From Porphyridium purpureum (lineage: Eukaryota > Rhodophyta > Bangiophyceae > Porphyridiales > Porphyridiaceae), in contig VRMN01000017.1 in assembly GCA_008690995.1 (NCBI GenBank), forward strand, positions 186,001 to 250,000: DNA of 64,000 bases, written 5' to 3'. The translations under genes were made by a program, and so were the position numbers. The notes under the pieces were generated by a model. That model made no database searches, was not told where the DNA came from, and was given only the letters and a program-made list of their open reading frames with translations. Positions 50,280 through 59,954 of the stretch are shown here, piece after piece; the stretch's first letter is position 1, and each line of letters opens with the position of its first letter.

Positions 50280-50656
50280 TCAAACGTCGAAATCATCCCT
50301 GCCTCATGTCCTCTGCTGGCTCCAGAAGAGGAGAAGAAAAAGAAGCGGCCACGCACAGAAACTCCGGGTCATTATCATCGTCTAGACCTCGTTTCGCTCG
50401 CCCAACAGCGTCGCCGCAGTGATCGCCGTAAGGATACCCGCAACAGAGTGGCCGCCGCGATGATGGAATGATGCGCGGTGCTGCCACTGCATCTCTTAGT
50501 GAGTAACACGAATGGATAAGAGTCCGGGTATCTAGTTCACGCGAAGGATTGCGGACCTGGAACGCGTGTGTTGTTCCTTTAGTCAAATGGGTCTCCGTAA
50601 ATAAATCCGAAACAAAGAAAAGCGGGGTCAAAGCCTCAGAATCATGCAACGGCCGT
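50280..50656. other. Spacer between the glycosyltransferase and membrane-protein genes
   Basis: The upstream region of the GT13 gene and downstream region of the same-strand type I membrane protein gene. No gene is seen. Confidence 0.35.
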
Positions 50657-52798
50657 CTACGCCACGATACGCGGGTATTCGGCGCGAATGCCGTTCTCCA
50701 TCTCAAAGTCTTCGCCTTCGAGCGGCTCGGAGAACTCGCCTCGACCGTACTCGTCGCGCACAATCGCTTGTTGGTACATGATATCGTCCGGTCGTGGTAC
50801 CAACGCCGGTCCTTCGGACGAGTACGAACTTTCCGTGTCTTCCTCCTCCTTGTTCGCCAAGATGAGAAACAGTGCGACCGCAATGATCAAAATCAACAAC
50901 AGTGCGGCAATGACCGAGATGACCGCAATGGCCCAAGTCGGCAGACCGCCAGACGCACCGCCCGGATCTACCGTTCCTGTTGGTACTGCTGATGGAGTCT
51001 CAATTGTTGAGCCCTCACCACGACGCACCCAATCGGGGTCCACAAACACATCCATCGCAAACTGATCGCTATCTAGGTACTCATCCAGATCCTGCCGCAC
51101 CCTGTTTGCGCCTTCGGCCGGCACAATGGCGCGCATCTCAATCTGAACGCCGTCTGCTTCTACCTGCCTGCCAGACGTGTCCATACCCGCGAGAAACCTT
51201 CTTCGGCCCGAGTTGGATACAGATGTGGGTACAATCGGCCCAAACAAGCTTCCAAAGTCCGGGTTGTTGCGGATCGCCCGAATCACCTTTGAGCATGTGT
51301 TGTTGGAAGTCGACGCCACATCCAGGAGAAGAAACTCGACATAAAACTGAATAATGTTGAATCTCTGGTCGTCATTGTCCAGAGTCCCAGTGATGCACAG
51401 CTCAGAGCTCGAAAACCTCACCTGACTGTTTGCCGCGGGCAACTGTGTGATCGGAGTGACGCCCGTCGTTGCATACTGGGCGTACATGCCAGGTACAAGA
51501 GCCTCGCCGGGCTCAATGGCGTCCGATGGCACGGTTGTCAGCCCCAACAAGTTGAGAAAATAAATTTGGAACGACGGCAACGGTGCATCCAAATCTGTAT
51601 ACGACATGTTTGCATTCACCTGCAACCGCCCGCCGAGTCCAGAGCCTTGGAATTCTGGCATGGTCTGGCTCGGATCACCAAGAGATAAAAAGCCTCCCAC
51701 CATCTCATCGTTCGACGGCCGTGGCGGGTCCACAAGATTGTACAGCGTCCAGGGGAAGATCTCCCAGCCAAAGTAATCAAACGTGTAGGATCTTCCAAAC
51801 TGGGATACGGTCGGCGGCACCGGCACGGACGCAATCGTGACTCGCAGCAGCGTCTCAAATGGCATACCGTTAATGTCCACATTCTCGTTGCCCTCCCACT
51901 CAATGTTGAACATGCCCACGCGGTACGGATTGATTACCAATACCAATGTATCGAGGTCCGGCGTGGCCTCGGAGTAGAAAATTTTGAAGCCACAGCCGGG
52001 GTCCAGTGGAAAGTCATCCGTGGCCGGATCGAATCCACCCTGCTGCGCCACCGGGCACGCGTCGCTATCACTCGTCTGGTTCTGCGGCGGGCCCATCACC
52101 GGCACCACCTGCTTGAGAAGATCATTGTACGGGAAGCGAGAAGCGACTGCCTGGTAGCGCCCAATGACGGGCATCACATACTGTGGCGTGGCCAGAGTGT
52201 CTTGGTAATTGCCCAGGTCGAGACTGTACAGCTCACCGGACACAATCTTCGGATCATCCGGGCTACCCGGGCTCGCGCGATCCGTGCCCGGAGCCAAGAT
52301 CACAAAGCCAAGCACATCAAAGCGCGGCAGCGCCAGGAAGCTTGCCGTGTACGGCTCAGACCCGGGCGACCCATCTCGAATGCTTGTGAAAATTTCGAGC
52401 GTGTAGACGGCGAGCCCGGGCAGGTAGTCAAACTCGAAATTCACCGTGATGTTGAAAACTGTGTAGCCACCCGAGCCAATCCCGCGCTCGGTGGCAACGT
52501 TAAAGTCACAGTCTGGCGCGCACGAAATAATCGTGTTCGCCTGACCTTCTCCCGTGATAACGTTGACGTCCGTCACGTTATCATTGTTTGCAAACGGGCG
52601 CAAAAAGAAAGTCAGCGAATCGGACGCGGAACCGTTTGTCTGCGCAATAATCACCGGCCCTTCGACATCACTGGTGATTTCGCCCGCCACAAAGTCCGAG
52701 CCCTGCGCGCGCGCGGCACCCGTGGCGTAGCTCACAGCCAGCAGGGTGAGCAATACCACCACGCACCCGCGTCTCAGCACAACGGCGTCGCCCGCCAT
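50657..52798 (-). CDS. Orphan type I membrane glycoprotein
   Basis: 713 residues from the ATG at 52798. A signal peptide (VVVLLTLLAVSYATGAARAQ, about 13-32) is followed by an ectodomain of about 580 residues. This is rich in beta-strand pattern, with several N-glycosylation sequons (NGS, NVT, NIT, NQT, NMS, NNT) and Cys pairs (CAPDCDF; CPVAQQ...CGF). A Pro/Gly/Ser/Thr stalk leads to one transmembrane span (WAIAVISVIAALLLILIIAV, about 620-645) and a cytosolic tail of about 65 residues that is acidic, with Tyr-based sorting-like signals (YQQAI, YGRG, YPRIV). I do not recognise the ectodomain. It is probably a cell-surface or endomembrane protein. The start is supported by the signal peptide. 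Confidence 0.75.
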   Translation of the reverse strand: MAGDAVVLRRGCVVVLLTLLAVSYATGAARAQGSDFVAGEITSDVEGPVIIAQTNGSASDSLTFFLRPFANNDNVTDVNVITGEGQANTIISCAPDCDFNVATERGIGSGGYTVFNITVNFEFDYLPGLAVYTLEIFTSIRDGSPGSEPYTASFLALPRFDVLGFVILAPGTDRASPGSPDDPKIVSGELYSLDLGNYQDTLATPQYVMPVIGRYQAVASRFPYNDLLKQVVPVMGPPQNQTSDSDACPVAQQGGFDPATDDFPLDPGCGFKIFYSEATPDLDTLVLVINPYRVGMFNIEWEGNENVDINGMPFETLLRVTIASVPVPPTVSQFGRSYTFDYFGWEIFPWTLYNLVDPPRPSNDEMVGGFLSLGDPSQTMPEFQGSGLGGRLQVNANMSYTDLDAPLPSFQIYFLNLLGLTTVPSDAIEPGEALVPGMYAQYATTGVTPITQLPAANSQVRFSSSELCITGTLDNDDQRFNIIQFYVEFLLLDVASTSNNTCSKVIRAIRNNPDFGSLFGPIVPTSVSNSGRRRFLAGMDTSGRQVEADGVQIEMRAIVPAEGANRVRQDLDEYLDSDQFAMDVFVDPDWVRRGEGSTIETPSAVPTGTVDPGGASGGLPTWAIAVISVIAALLLILIIAVALFLILANKEEEDTESSYSSEGPALVPRPDDIMYQQAIVRDEYGRGEFSEPLEGEDFEMENGIRAEYPRIVA

Positions 52799-53445
52799 CC
52801 TTGCCCCCCTTCTTGATCAAAGCCTCCTCTCGATAGCGCTCCTTCTCGGCATCCACTAACCACTAGAAACCGCGCTCTCTCCGTGTTCTCATGCAGCACG
52901 CCACGCGCGCAACCCCCGAGCCCAGGTCCCCGCTTTTGTATTCTTCCCTGCCAGTCGAGCGTCACGCAATCCCCCGGTCGGCTCTCGCCCAACCACGTCG
53001 CCTTTCACGAACGCCCAAAAAAATCCTGATGCACGACCGCACGCCAACTCGACCGTCTCCCTCCTTCAAGCACAACGCGTCACCGCCCCGAATCGCGTGC
53101 CGCCTTGCCAATCTTATCGCGAATCGCGGCTTCCACTCTCTCTCCGTCCCCCGTTCCAAACCTCCCCCCCACTTCGCCTGCGCGCGCGCAACCAAGCACG
53201 ACCCGCGCGTGTGTGTGTGTATGTCTCTCTCCTCTCCCCCCTCCCTGCTTCCCCTCTCCACCCGCGGCGCCCTTCACACCACGCCGCCGACCTTCCTCTT
53301 CCCCCCTCACCACACACACGCCCCGCTCATCTGTCTCCCTTCCATCGCGTCCTTTTTCTATGACACGCGCCACCCGCCCCGTTTCTCCTCTGCGCGCCCA
53401 GCACACTTCGCCGCACCCAAAACTGCGCAAACAATGAACAAACAA
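52799..53445. other. Upstream region of the type I membrane protein gene
   Basis: CT-rich on the plus strand, so purine-rich on the sense strand of the gene; a CGCGCGTGTGTGTGTGTATG run lies near 53205-53225. No gene is seen. The copia element begins at its right end. Confidence 0.45.
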
Positions 53446-54252
53446 CTTTAAATTCTCGCACGCTTGATGATGACAAGCGCACGAACCCGGATGACACAAC
53501 CCTTCTCAGATGACCGAACCCCAGCAACACGACGCACACAGCACAGAGAACACAACCACACGACGCACACAACACAGACGACGAATACCCGGGGCGTGGA
53601 AAATCCAGCGTATAGGGCCTCTACTATTGCCTTTCGCGTCGGCACAGACAGCACCGGTCTCGACAGGGGCAGGGTGTCGTAACGGACAAAGCCGCCGTCT
53701 GCCTTCAGTGCTCCAAGAGCACCGAAACCCCCCAGACACGATGTGCTGCTGGCTCTGCTACACAGGCTCAGCAAAAGGCCCCACGCCTTCCGACGACCAC
53801 GCCCAGGCACCCGACACCAAAGAACAACTCTTCCTTTTATTCTCTGTGTCCTTCTCCCTTGCCTCTCCTTCTTCCGCTCTAAAGAAAATCCGGGGAACCG
53901 CACAGGCCCGCGCCCATTATATACCCCGCCGTCCTTGCTGTCCTTGACGCGGAAGGGAGAAATTATTTCTCCCAAAGGCTGGGCTTTCCTCCGTTCGTTC
54001 CACAGAACGAAGCCACAGCCAGCCACGTCAGCAAGCGGCTCAATGGGTGCTGGCCGGCCGCCAAGCGGCTCCTGCTTCCCTCGGACACGCGACTCCGGCT
54101 CCTCGGGGCGAAAGACAACAATGCACAAACCAGAGGTACAGGGTAAAAAAACCACGTGGGCGAAAAAGCCCCTGTACCTCAAACAATTCCGAGACGCCGT
54201 ACCTCCGGGTGTACACCCAGGGCGTCTCTCGGACCGGAACACTTTTAATCCA
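53446..54252 (-). repeat. 3' LTR of the copia element (807 bp)
   Basis: On the minus strand it begins TGGATTAAAAGTG. It has a TATATAA box (53917-53923) and two inverted repeats near its start: GAGGTACAGGG with CCCTGTACCTC, and GAGACGCC with GGCGTCTC. It is about 30 bp longer than the other LTR because a short ACACAGCACAGAGAACA-type segment is duplicated. Confidence 0.93.
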
Positions 54253-54265
54253 TGCTCCTCCTTCC
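54253..54265 (-). other. Polypurine tract of the copia element
   Basis: GGAAGGAGGAGCA on the minus strand lies directly before the 3' LTR, the expected place for plus-strand priming. Confidence 0.75.
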
Positions 54266-54329
54266 GATCTGAGGGACGCGTAACATAGTCCAACACCTGA
54301 TATGACCTTCCGGAAACAAAGGTTTTGTC

Positions 54330-55800
54330 ATCAAGTCGGACACGTTTTCCCCCGTCCTCACATATTCCAATCTCACCAGCTTTTGCTTCTCGCAAACTTG
54401 GTGTATCCACGCCAAGTCCGTGGCTCTGGTCACTGCCATGTGATGCAACTTTGGCGAGTAGCCCATCTTGACCGCACGGAGAACAACTTGACTATCACAA
54501 AGCAGGGTCAACGCATAATCACCCTCCTGCACGCTTCGAAGAAACGACAATGCCGGAAACAGAGACAACTGCACCGCTTCTTCCAGAGCGGCCATCTCAG
54601 ACTCAGAGGTCGAAGAGCTCACAAAGCGTTGCCTTCTGGAGCTCCAGTCGACCAGATACTTGTTTCCACCCGCGACCAAGTACGTCACTCGTCCAGACGT
54701 CGACTTGCGCGTTTCCGGACATCCAGCGAAGTCGGCATCAGCATAGCCCAAGACGCTTACGTCACCGACCTTCAATGACGTCATCCGCAAATACTCAAGT
54801 GGTTCACGAGGAACCTTCAAGTATTGCATGACGCGAACCAGGAGTCTCTCAGCTGCGACGTTCCAGCTATCCACGTACCGAGCCACCACTCCAACTGCGT
54901 ACGAGATATCCGGTCTGACCGTCCTGGCCAACCACAGCAGCCGCCCAACATGCTCGCGTATTTTCAGATGTCCATGTTCGACTTGAACATCCAATACAGC
55001 GTCAGCATTCATCTTCTCACCTGGTGATTTCACCGCTCGCAGCACCTGCCCAAGTTCTTCTTCGAATTCCTTCACCACCAAAGCTTGGTAGTGATCATGA
55101 TCCAACGAAAGCCGTGCCGCCGACTCCGAGATCGTGAGACCTAGGAACCTCAACGGGGTACCTTCCGAGAGGACTTCTGGCTCCTTCTCAATGAGGAACT
55201 CTGACCTCAACTCTCGAAATATCTCACCCCGATCCTTCTCGGCACACGCGAGCAGGCCATCATCGACATACAAGGCCAAGAGTGCAACAGATGCACTTCC
55301 CGCCATCTTTTTCACGTATACGTTCTTCTCACCGTGAATCAAGTCCCACCCGAACTTTTGAAGTCTTCTGCGGGCATCCTGGGAAAAGTCAGACCCGCTT
55401 CTTGGCAAGCCATAAAGCGCCCTTCTCAAGCGAACGACAAGTCCATCACCTCCTCCTGGAACGTGACGGGGCAACATGGCAAACGTCGGTGGTCCTGATA
55501 AGTCAGCGTGTAAGTACGCCGACGTCACATCGAACGACACGATTTTCAATCCCAGGATCGCGGCCAAAGCTATCAACATTCTGATTGCAGACAGGCCCGC
55601 GGGCACCTCATAGTCAAACACATCCTGAGTGACCTTCCCTGAGGCATCCCAAATCCTATTTCCACCAGCAACAAGCCGACACTTGACCTTGCGAAACTCC
55701 TCCGGAAGCTCAGCGAACTTCAATCCGAATATAAAGTGTGTCCGCACAAATCGTGCGCCTGGGACCTTGAGAGCTTCTTCCCTTGAAATGGGTTGCTCAT
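54330..55800 (-). mobile_element. Reverse transcriptase and RNase H part of the copia element
   Basis: RT motifs include KVKCRLVAGGNR, SFDVTSAYLHADLSG, LRRALYGLPRSG and the catalytic YVDDGL. RNase H has GYADADFAGCPETRKSTSGR and SSSTSESEMAALEEAV. These are typical Ty1/copia signatures. A shared open frame runs from about 56290 down to 54245. Confidence 0.9.
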
Positions 55801-55954
55801 CCCATACCTTGAATCGAATCATCAAGTCCACTTCTTTTTGCATGGCTTCTCTTCCAGCCGAAGAAGCCAGAGCTTGGCTCGTCTGCAACAAAGTTGTCAA
55901 GTTCAATTGCGGTGTTTCTGGAGCAACTCCTGCGCGTTGCCTCCAATTTTCCTC

Positions 55955-56119
55955 CGAGAGGCCCATATTATGAGCCCGGGCTCGCACATCCTTTCCGTTT
56001 CTTGAATCGCGGAACACTGCCTTGTATTCTTGCAGAGTTCTTTCCCACTTCCCCCAGCCAAAGAGCCGTAAGCCATCCATGATGGCCTGATCCTCTTCCC
56101 GGCTCCAAGATACCCTGGG
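55955..56119 (-). mobile_element. Myb/SANT-like module between integrase and RT
   Basis: About 55 residues in the same frame as the RT: VSWSREEDQAIMDGLRLFGW, GKWERTLQEYKAVF, then a basic helix with RNGKDVRARAHNMG. The W...EED...L..G...FG.GKW...L pattern and the D-V-R-x-x-x-x-N third helix match the Myb/telobox type of DNA-binding fold. This is not a standard part of Ty1/copia. Confidence 0.6.
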
Positions 56120-56299
56120 TTTTCGTTTCCCCCCTTCTTCCAACAGGTAGGGGAACATCCTCCTCCAAGTTCCCGGATTCACGCGCCTCGGCCGTATTCG
56201 TAGGCAACACCATAGTCTCTTGACTATCCGGTTCTTCCTGCCTAGAGTGAAAGTCGATTTCACCCTCACGTGCCGAGACCTCCTCGTCATCCCTTGTTT

Positions 56300-57600
56300 C
56301 CAAAGTCCGCATTGGAAACACTTCAGGGAACGCCTTGAAGTCCTGAGTGCGAGTCAGCCTCGGTGCCGCGCTCGTCCACTCCTCCTGAGGAAGGACCCAG
56401 ATTGCCAGCGGATGCTCCGCAACTCCAACAAGGACTCCAATCTTTCCTCTGGGTGCATACTTGTTCTCAGGTTGATCATTCTTGAACACCACCTTGCATC
56501 CAAATGGTACTGCTACCTTCCCCCGCTTCCATCTCTCACCGTACCTCATTTCATACGGAGACTTCCCAGACCTCTTGTCTGGGTGCAGCCGATTGAACAT
56601 GAAGACGAAATGCTGAGCGGCATGCAAAAACCACCGCTTTCCCAGCCCAGACTGCAGGAGATTTGCTCGTACCCCCTGATTCAAAGTATGATGGAAACGT
56701 TCCTGTTCAGCGTGGCTATTTGGTCTATGTGGGACCCCAATCTCATGCTTCACGAGATTCTCCCGTACCAAATTGCTCACATTTCCCCTGAACTCGTTTC
56801 CATCATCTGTCCTCAGTACCTTTGGCCATCCTCGCCCGGCTTGCACGCTTGTCCAAGCTTCAGCAACCGCCGTATGCGTTTTGGCTCTCAATCCTGCCAG
56901 TGTGGCCCACCTCGTCGCTCTATCGATGTGCGTCAGTATGTACTTCGCCCCATCGATGGCTTCCACGTTACGTCCGGGCTCCACCAGGTCGATCCCAACT
57001 TCGTCATTGAGCGACAAAGTGGACAAGTCCTTCTCCAGCCTTCTTGCTGGTTGGCTCTTGATCTTGGCCACAACACACGTCTCACAATCATCCCGCATCG
57101 GCATGTGAGTCAACGCATGTTCCATCCCGGCCATCTTTCCTTCGACCCCTTCACTGGCACTCTCCTCTTCTCCATCGTACGCTTGATTTCCGCTTGACTC
57201 GGAAAGAGCGTCCACGACATTCACCATCGCACAATCTTCCACATTTTCAAGTCCCAAGTCCATCGAACCCCTCTGCCAATCAATCCTCGGGTTCACGCGA
57301 CTCAGCCAGTCCCACCCGAGAATTGCATCCATTTGCAGCGGTCCGACATAAAACTTGACCGGCCCTTTCCAGAACCCAAGATCAACATGCTGCAACACCG
57401 GGCCATGCACTAAGACACTTTGCCCACCCGCAAGCTTGACCATTCCGTTCTCGCGCCCTTCAAATCTGCCGACAAAGCGAGATCCAAGAAAATTGTGCGA
57501 TGCTCCGCTGTCCACCAGAAATTGGACAGACTCGCCATCTAAAGTTCCACGCTTGTAGAGCAACCTCGACGCCGCATCAGCGCGCCAGACCTCACCTACA
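56300..57600 (-). mobile_element. Protease and integrase part of the copia element
   Basis: The protease has FLVDSGASHNFLG. The integrase zinc-binding region has HALTHMPMRDDCETC. The catalytic core includes YILTHIDRATRWA, VLRTDDGNEFRG and IGVPHRPNSHAEQERFH, and the copia-type KSPYEMRYG and GCKVVFKN follow. Confidence 0.9.
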
Positions 57601-57661
57601 AAGCCCATCCCGGGAGGTTCCGTTCCCCTCGAGTGCACCTCCCAGCTTCTCCCTCGAGGTT

Positions 57662-58618
57662 TTAGTTTTCCGGGCCTCCCGCCAAGTGCCCATTCCGCTT
57701 TGGGCAATTGGGTTTGATGTGGCCGCGCTGCCCGCAATGGTAGCATCTGACTTTGCCCATGTCCGCATGCTTGCGCTTCTCCGGCTGGCGTTTCTCCACG
57801 ACGCCCAAATCCATTGGCGCCGTCCCGGCATACGACGAGCTGTTCCGGTAGTTTGGACTCGAGGCGCCATGAAAAGCCTCCCTCATGTCTCCTCCAAACC
57901 TACCAACCTGCTCCGCAGCCAACGCCGCCCTCAGCGACTCTTCCAGCGTCTTCGTGTCCTGACGCGCCACCTCAAGGCGAAGCTTCTCCTTCAGGCCGAG
58001 AGTGAAGATGGTGTTGAGCTCGGCATCTGTCACACTATCCACGGACAGAGCCACCATCCTCAGGCGCTGCTCAAACTCAGCAACAGTCATCTTGCCCTGC
58101 TTCAGCTGATACAAGTTCGTTCGAGCAGTCAGGTATGCCTGCGGCGGCTCAAATGCCGTCCGCACGAAGCTCGCGAACGCATTCCAACCGGACTCGGCCA
58201 ATGCCATCCTCTGTTCCTCAGGGCGAGCTGCCCACAACAGCGCGGCATCCTTCTCAAAGAAGCGCGACGCTACGATCACCTTCTGCGACTCCAGCGCTCC
58301 AGCTGGCATGCACATGTCCAAGTCTTGCTTCATCCTCGACAACCACTCGTTCACAACGAGTTTGTCGCGCTGTCCGTCGTATTTTCTCAAGCTGCGTCCA
58401 ATCAGCGATGCAACGGTCCTTTCCGTTTCGCCGGGACCAGCTGACACAGATGCCTGATGCATCACATTCTGCAGCATCTCCTGCAAGAGGCGATTTCCCT
58501 CCTGCAGCTGCACAATCATCATTTCTTGTCCTCCGATACGAGCATGAAGCTGGTTGAAAGCTTCAATCCACGACGCGCCGCCCTGCAGGCCCTGCACGTT
58601 CATTCCCTCAGAATCCAT
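57662..58618 (-). mobile_element. Gag part of the copia element
   Basis: A 318-codon frame with a helical capsid-like region (WLSRMKQDLDMCMPAGALE, MTVAEFEQRLRMVAL, LKEKLRLEVARQ) and one CCHC zinc knuckle near its end (CYHCGQRGHIKPNC), as expected for Ty1/copia Gag. Confidence 0.9.
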
Positions 58619-58628
58619 CTTCGCCGAT

Positions 58629-58640
58629 GCGATGATACCA
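58629..58640 (-). other. Primer-binding site of the copia element
   Basis: TGGTATCATCGC on the minus strand directly follows the 5' LTR. It is complementary to the 3' end expected of initiator methionine tRNA, the usual primer of copia elements. Confidence 0.8.
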
Positions 58641-59417
58641 CTTTAAATTCTCGCACGCTTGATGATGACAAGCGCACGAGCCCGGATGACACAACCCTTC
58701 TCAGATGACCGAACCCCAGCAACACGACGCACACAACACAGACGACGAATACCCGGGGCGTGGAAAATCCAACGTATAGGGCCTCTACTATTGCCTTTCG
58801 CGTCGGCACAGACAGCACCGGTCTCGACAGGGGCAGGGTGTCGTAACGGACAAAGCCGCCGTCTGCCTTCAGTGCTCTAAGAGCACCGAAACCCCCCAGA
58901 CACGATGTGCTGCTGGCTCTGCTACACAGGCTCAGCAAAAGGCCCCACGCCTTCCGACGGCCACGCCCAGGCACCCGACACCAAAGAACAAACTCCTCTT
59001 TTATTCTCTGTGTCCTACTCCCTTGCCTCTCCTTCTTCCGCTCTAAAGAAAATCCGGGGAACCGCACAGGCCCGCGCCCATTATATACCCCGCCGTCCTT
59101 GCTGTCCTTGACGCGGAAGGGAGAAATTATTTCTCCCAAAGGCTGGGCTTTCCTCCGTTCGTTCCACAGAACGAAGCCACAGCCAGCCACGTCAGCAAGC
59201 GGCTCAATGGGTGCTGGCCGGCCGCCAAGCGGCTCCTGCTTCCCTCGGACACGCGACTCCGGCTCCTCGGGGCGAAAGACAACAATGCACAAACCAGAGG
59301 TACAGGGTAAAAAAAACCACGTGGGCGAAAAAGCCCCTGTACCTCAAACAATTCCGAGACGCCGTACCTCCGGGTGTACACCCAGGGCGTCTCTCGGACC
59401 GGAACACTTTTAATCCA
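58641..59417 (-). repeat. 5' LTR of the copia element (777 bp)
   Basis: About 99% identical to 53446-54252 over the shared length, by eye. It contains the same TATATAA box and inverted repeats. Confidence 0.93.
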
Positions 59418-59954
59418 TGGTTCAGCCATTGTTCAGCGGGTGTTCAGTAATATTCATCGGGGACTCGCTCGGAGATGACATATCGTGGACAGTGTCATGC
59501 TAGATGACAGTGTGTCATTTACGAGGCGCGCGGCCGTCATCCGGTCATTGCGGAAGTCTCCATGATGTCAAAGCAATGCGTGCACGGCGGTGTCGCGAGG
59601 CGCGGCCCGCACGAACGCACGCGCGCGGTGTGTCTGGTGCTCCGCCACGTGAGATGTGCGACTCGGCGGCGCCGCTGCGTATTTTGCGTGAGGAATCGCG
59701 CTCGCGATGCGTTGAGGAGGTTGGGTGGAACCCGCTCAACCGTCGCACAATCGCGGGCACTTGGCGCGCGTCTCGCCGATGCATATCTGACCCGCGCATC
59801 GTGCTTCACGCGTGGGTGTGTTCGGTTCGGCGGATCGGCGGTTCCTCCGGCACGCGCTCCGAGGCAGGCGGCTTGCCAACGCTTTACGGTCGGATGCTTG
59901 GGCGCTGACAAGGCGAATTCACTCAGGTAGTCGCAACGTATCGCGGACTTTGAA
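59418..59954. other. Upstream region of the ApbE-like fusion gene
   Basis: GC-rich spacer between the copia element and the ATG at 59955. Frames overlap on both strands without domains. Confidence 0.35.

Larger units (their letters stand above)
53446..59417 (-). mobile_element. Ty1/copia LTR retrotransposon, nearly whole, young
   Basis: A 5.97-kb element on the minus strand with long direct LTRs, a primer-binding site, a Gag region, a Pol region in the order protease, integrase, a Myb/SANT-like module, reverse transcriptase and RNase H, and a polypurine tract. The protease-integrase-RT order defines Ty1/copia (Pseudoviridae). The two LTRs differ by roughly 1% plus one 30-bp length difference, so the insertion is recent. 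The coding parts sit in three overlapping frames: about two breaks, or fewer if one is the frame change that this family is known to use between Gag and Pol. I see no matching 5-bp target duplication at its outer edges. It lies in the spacer between two divergent host genes (52798 and 59955). Confidence 0.95.
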
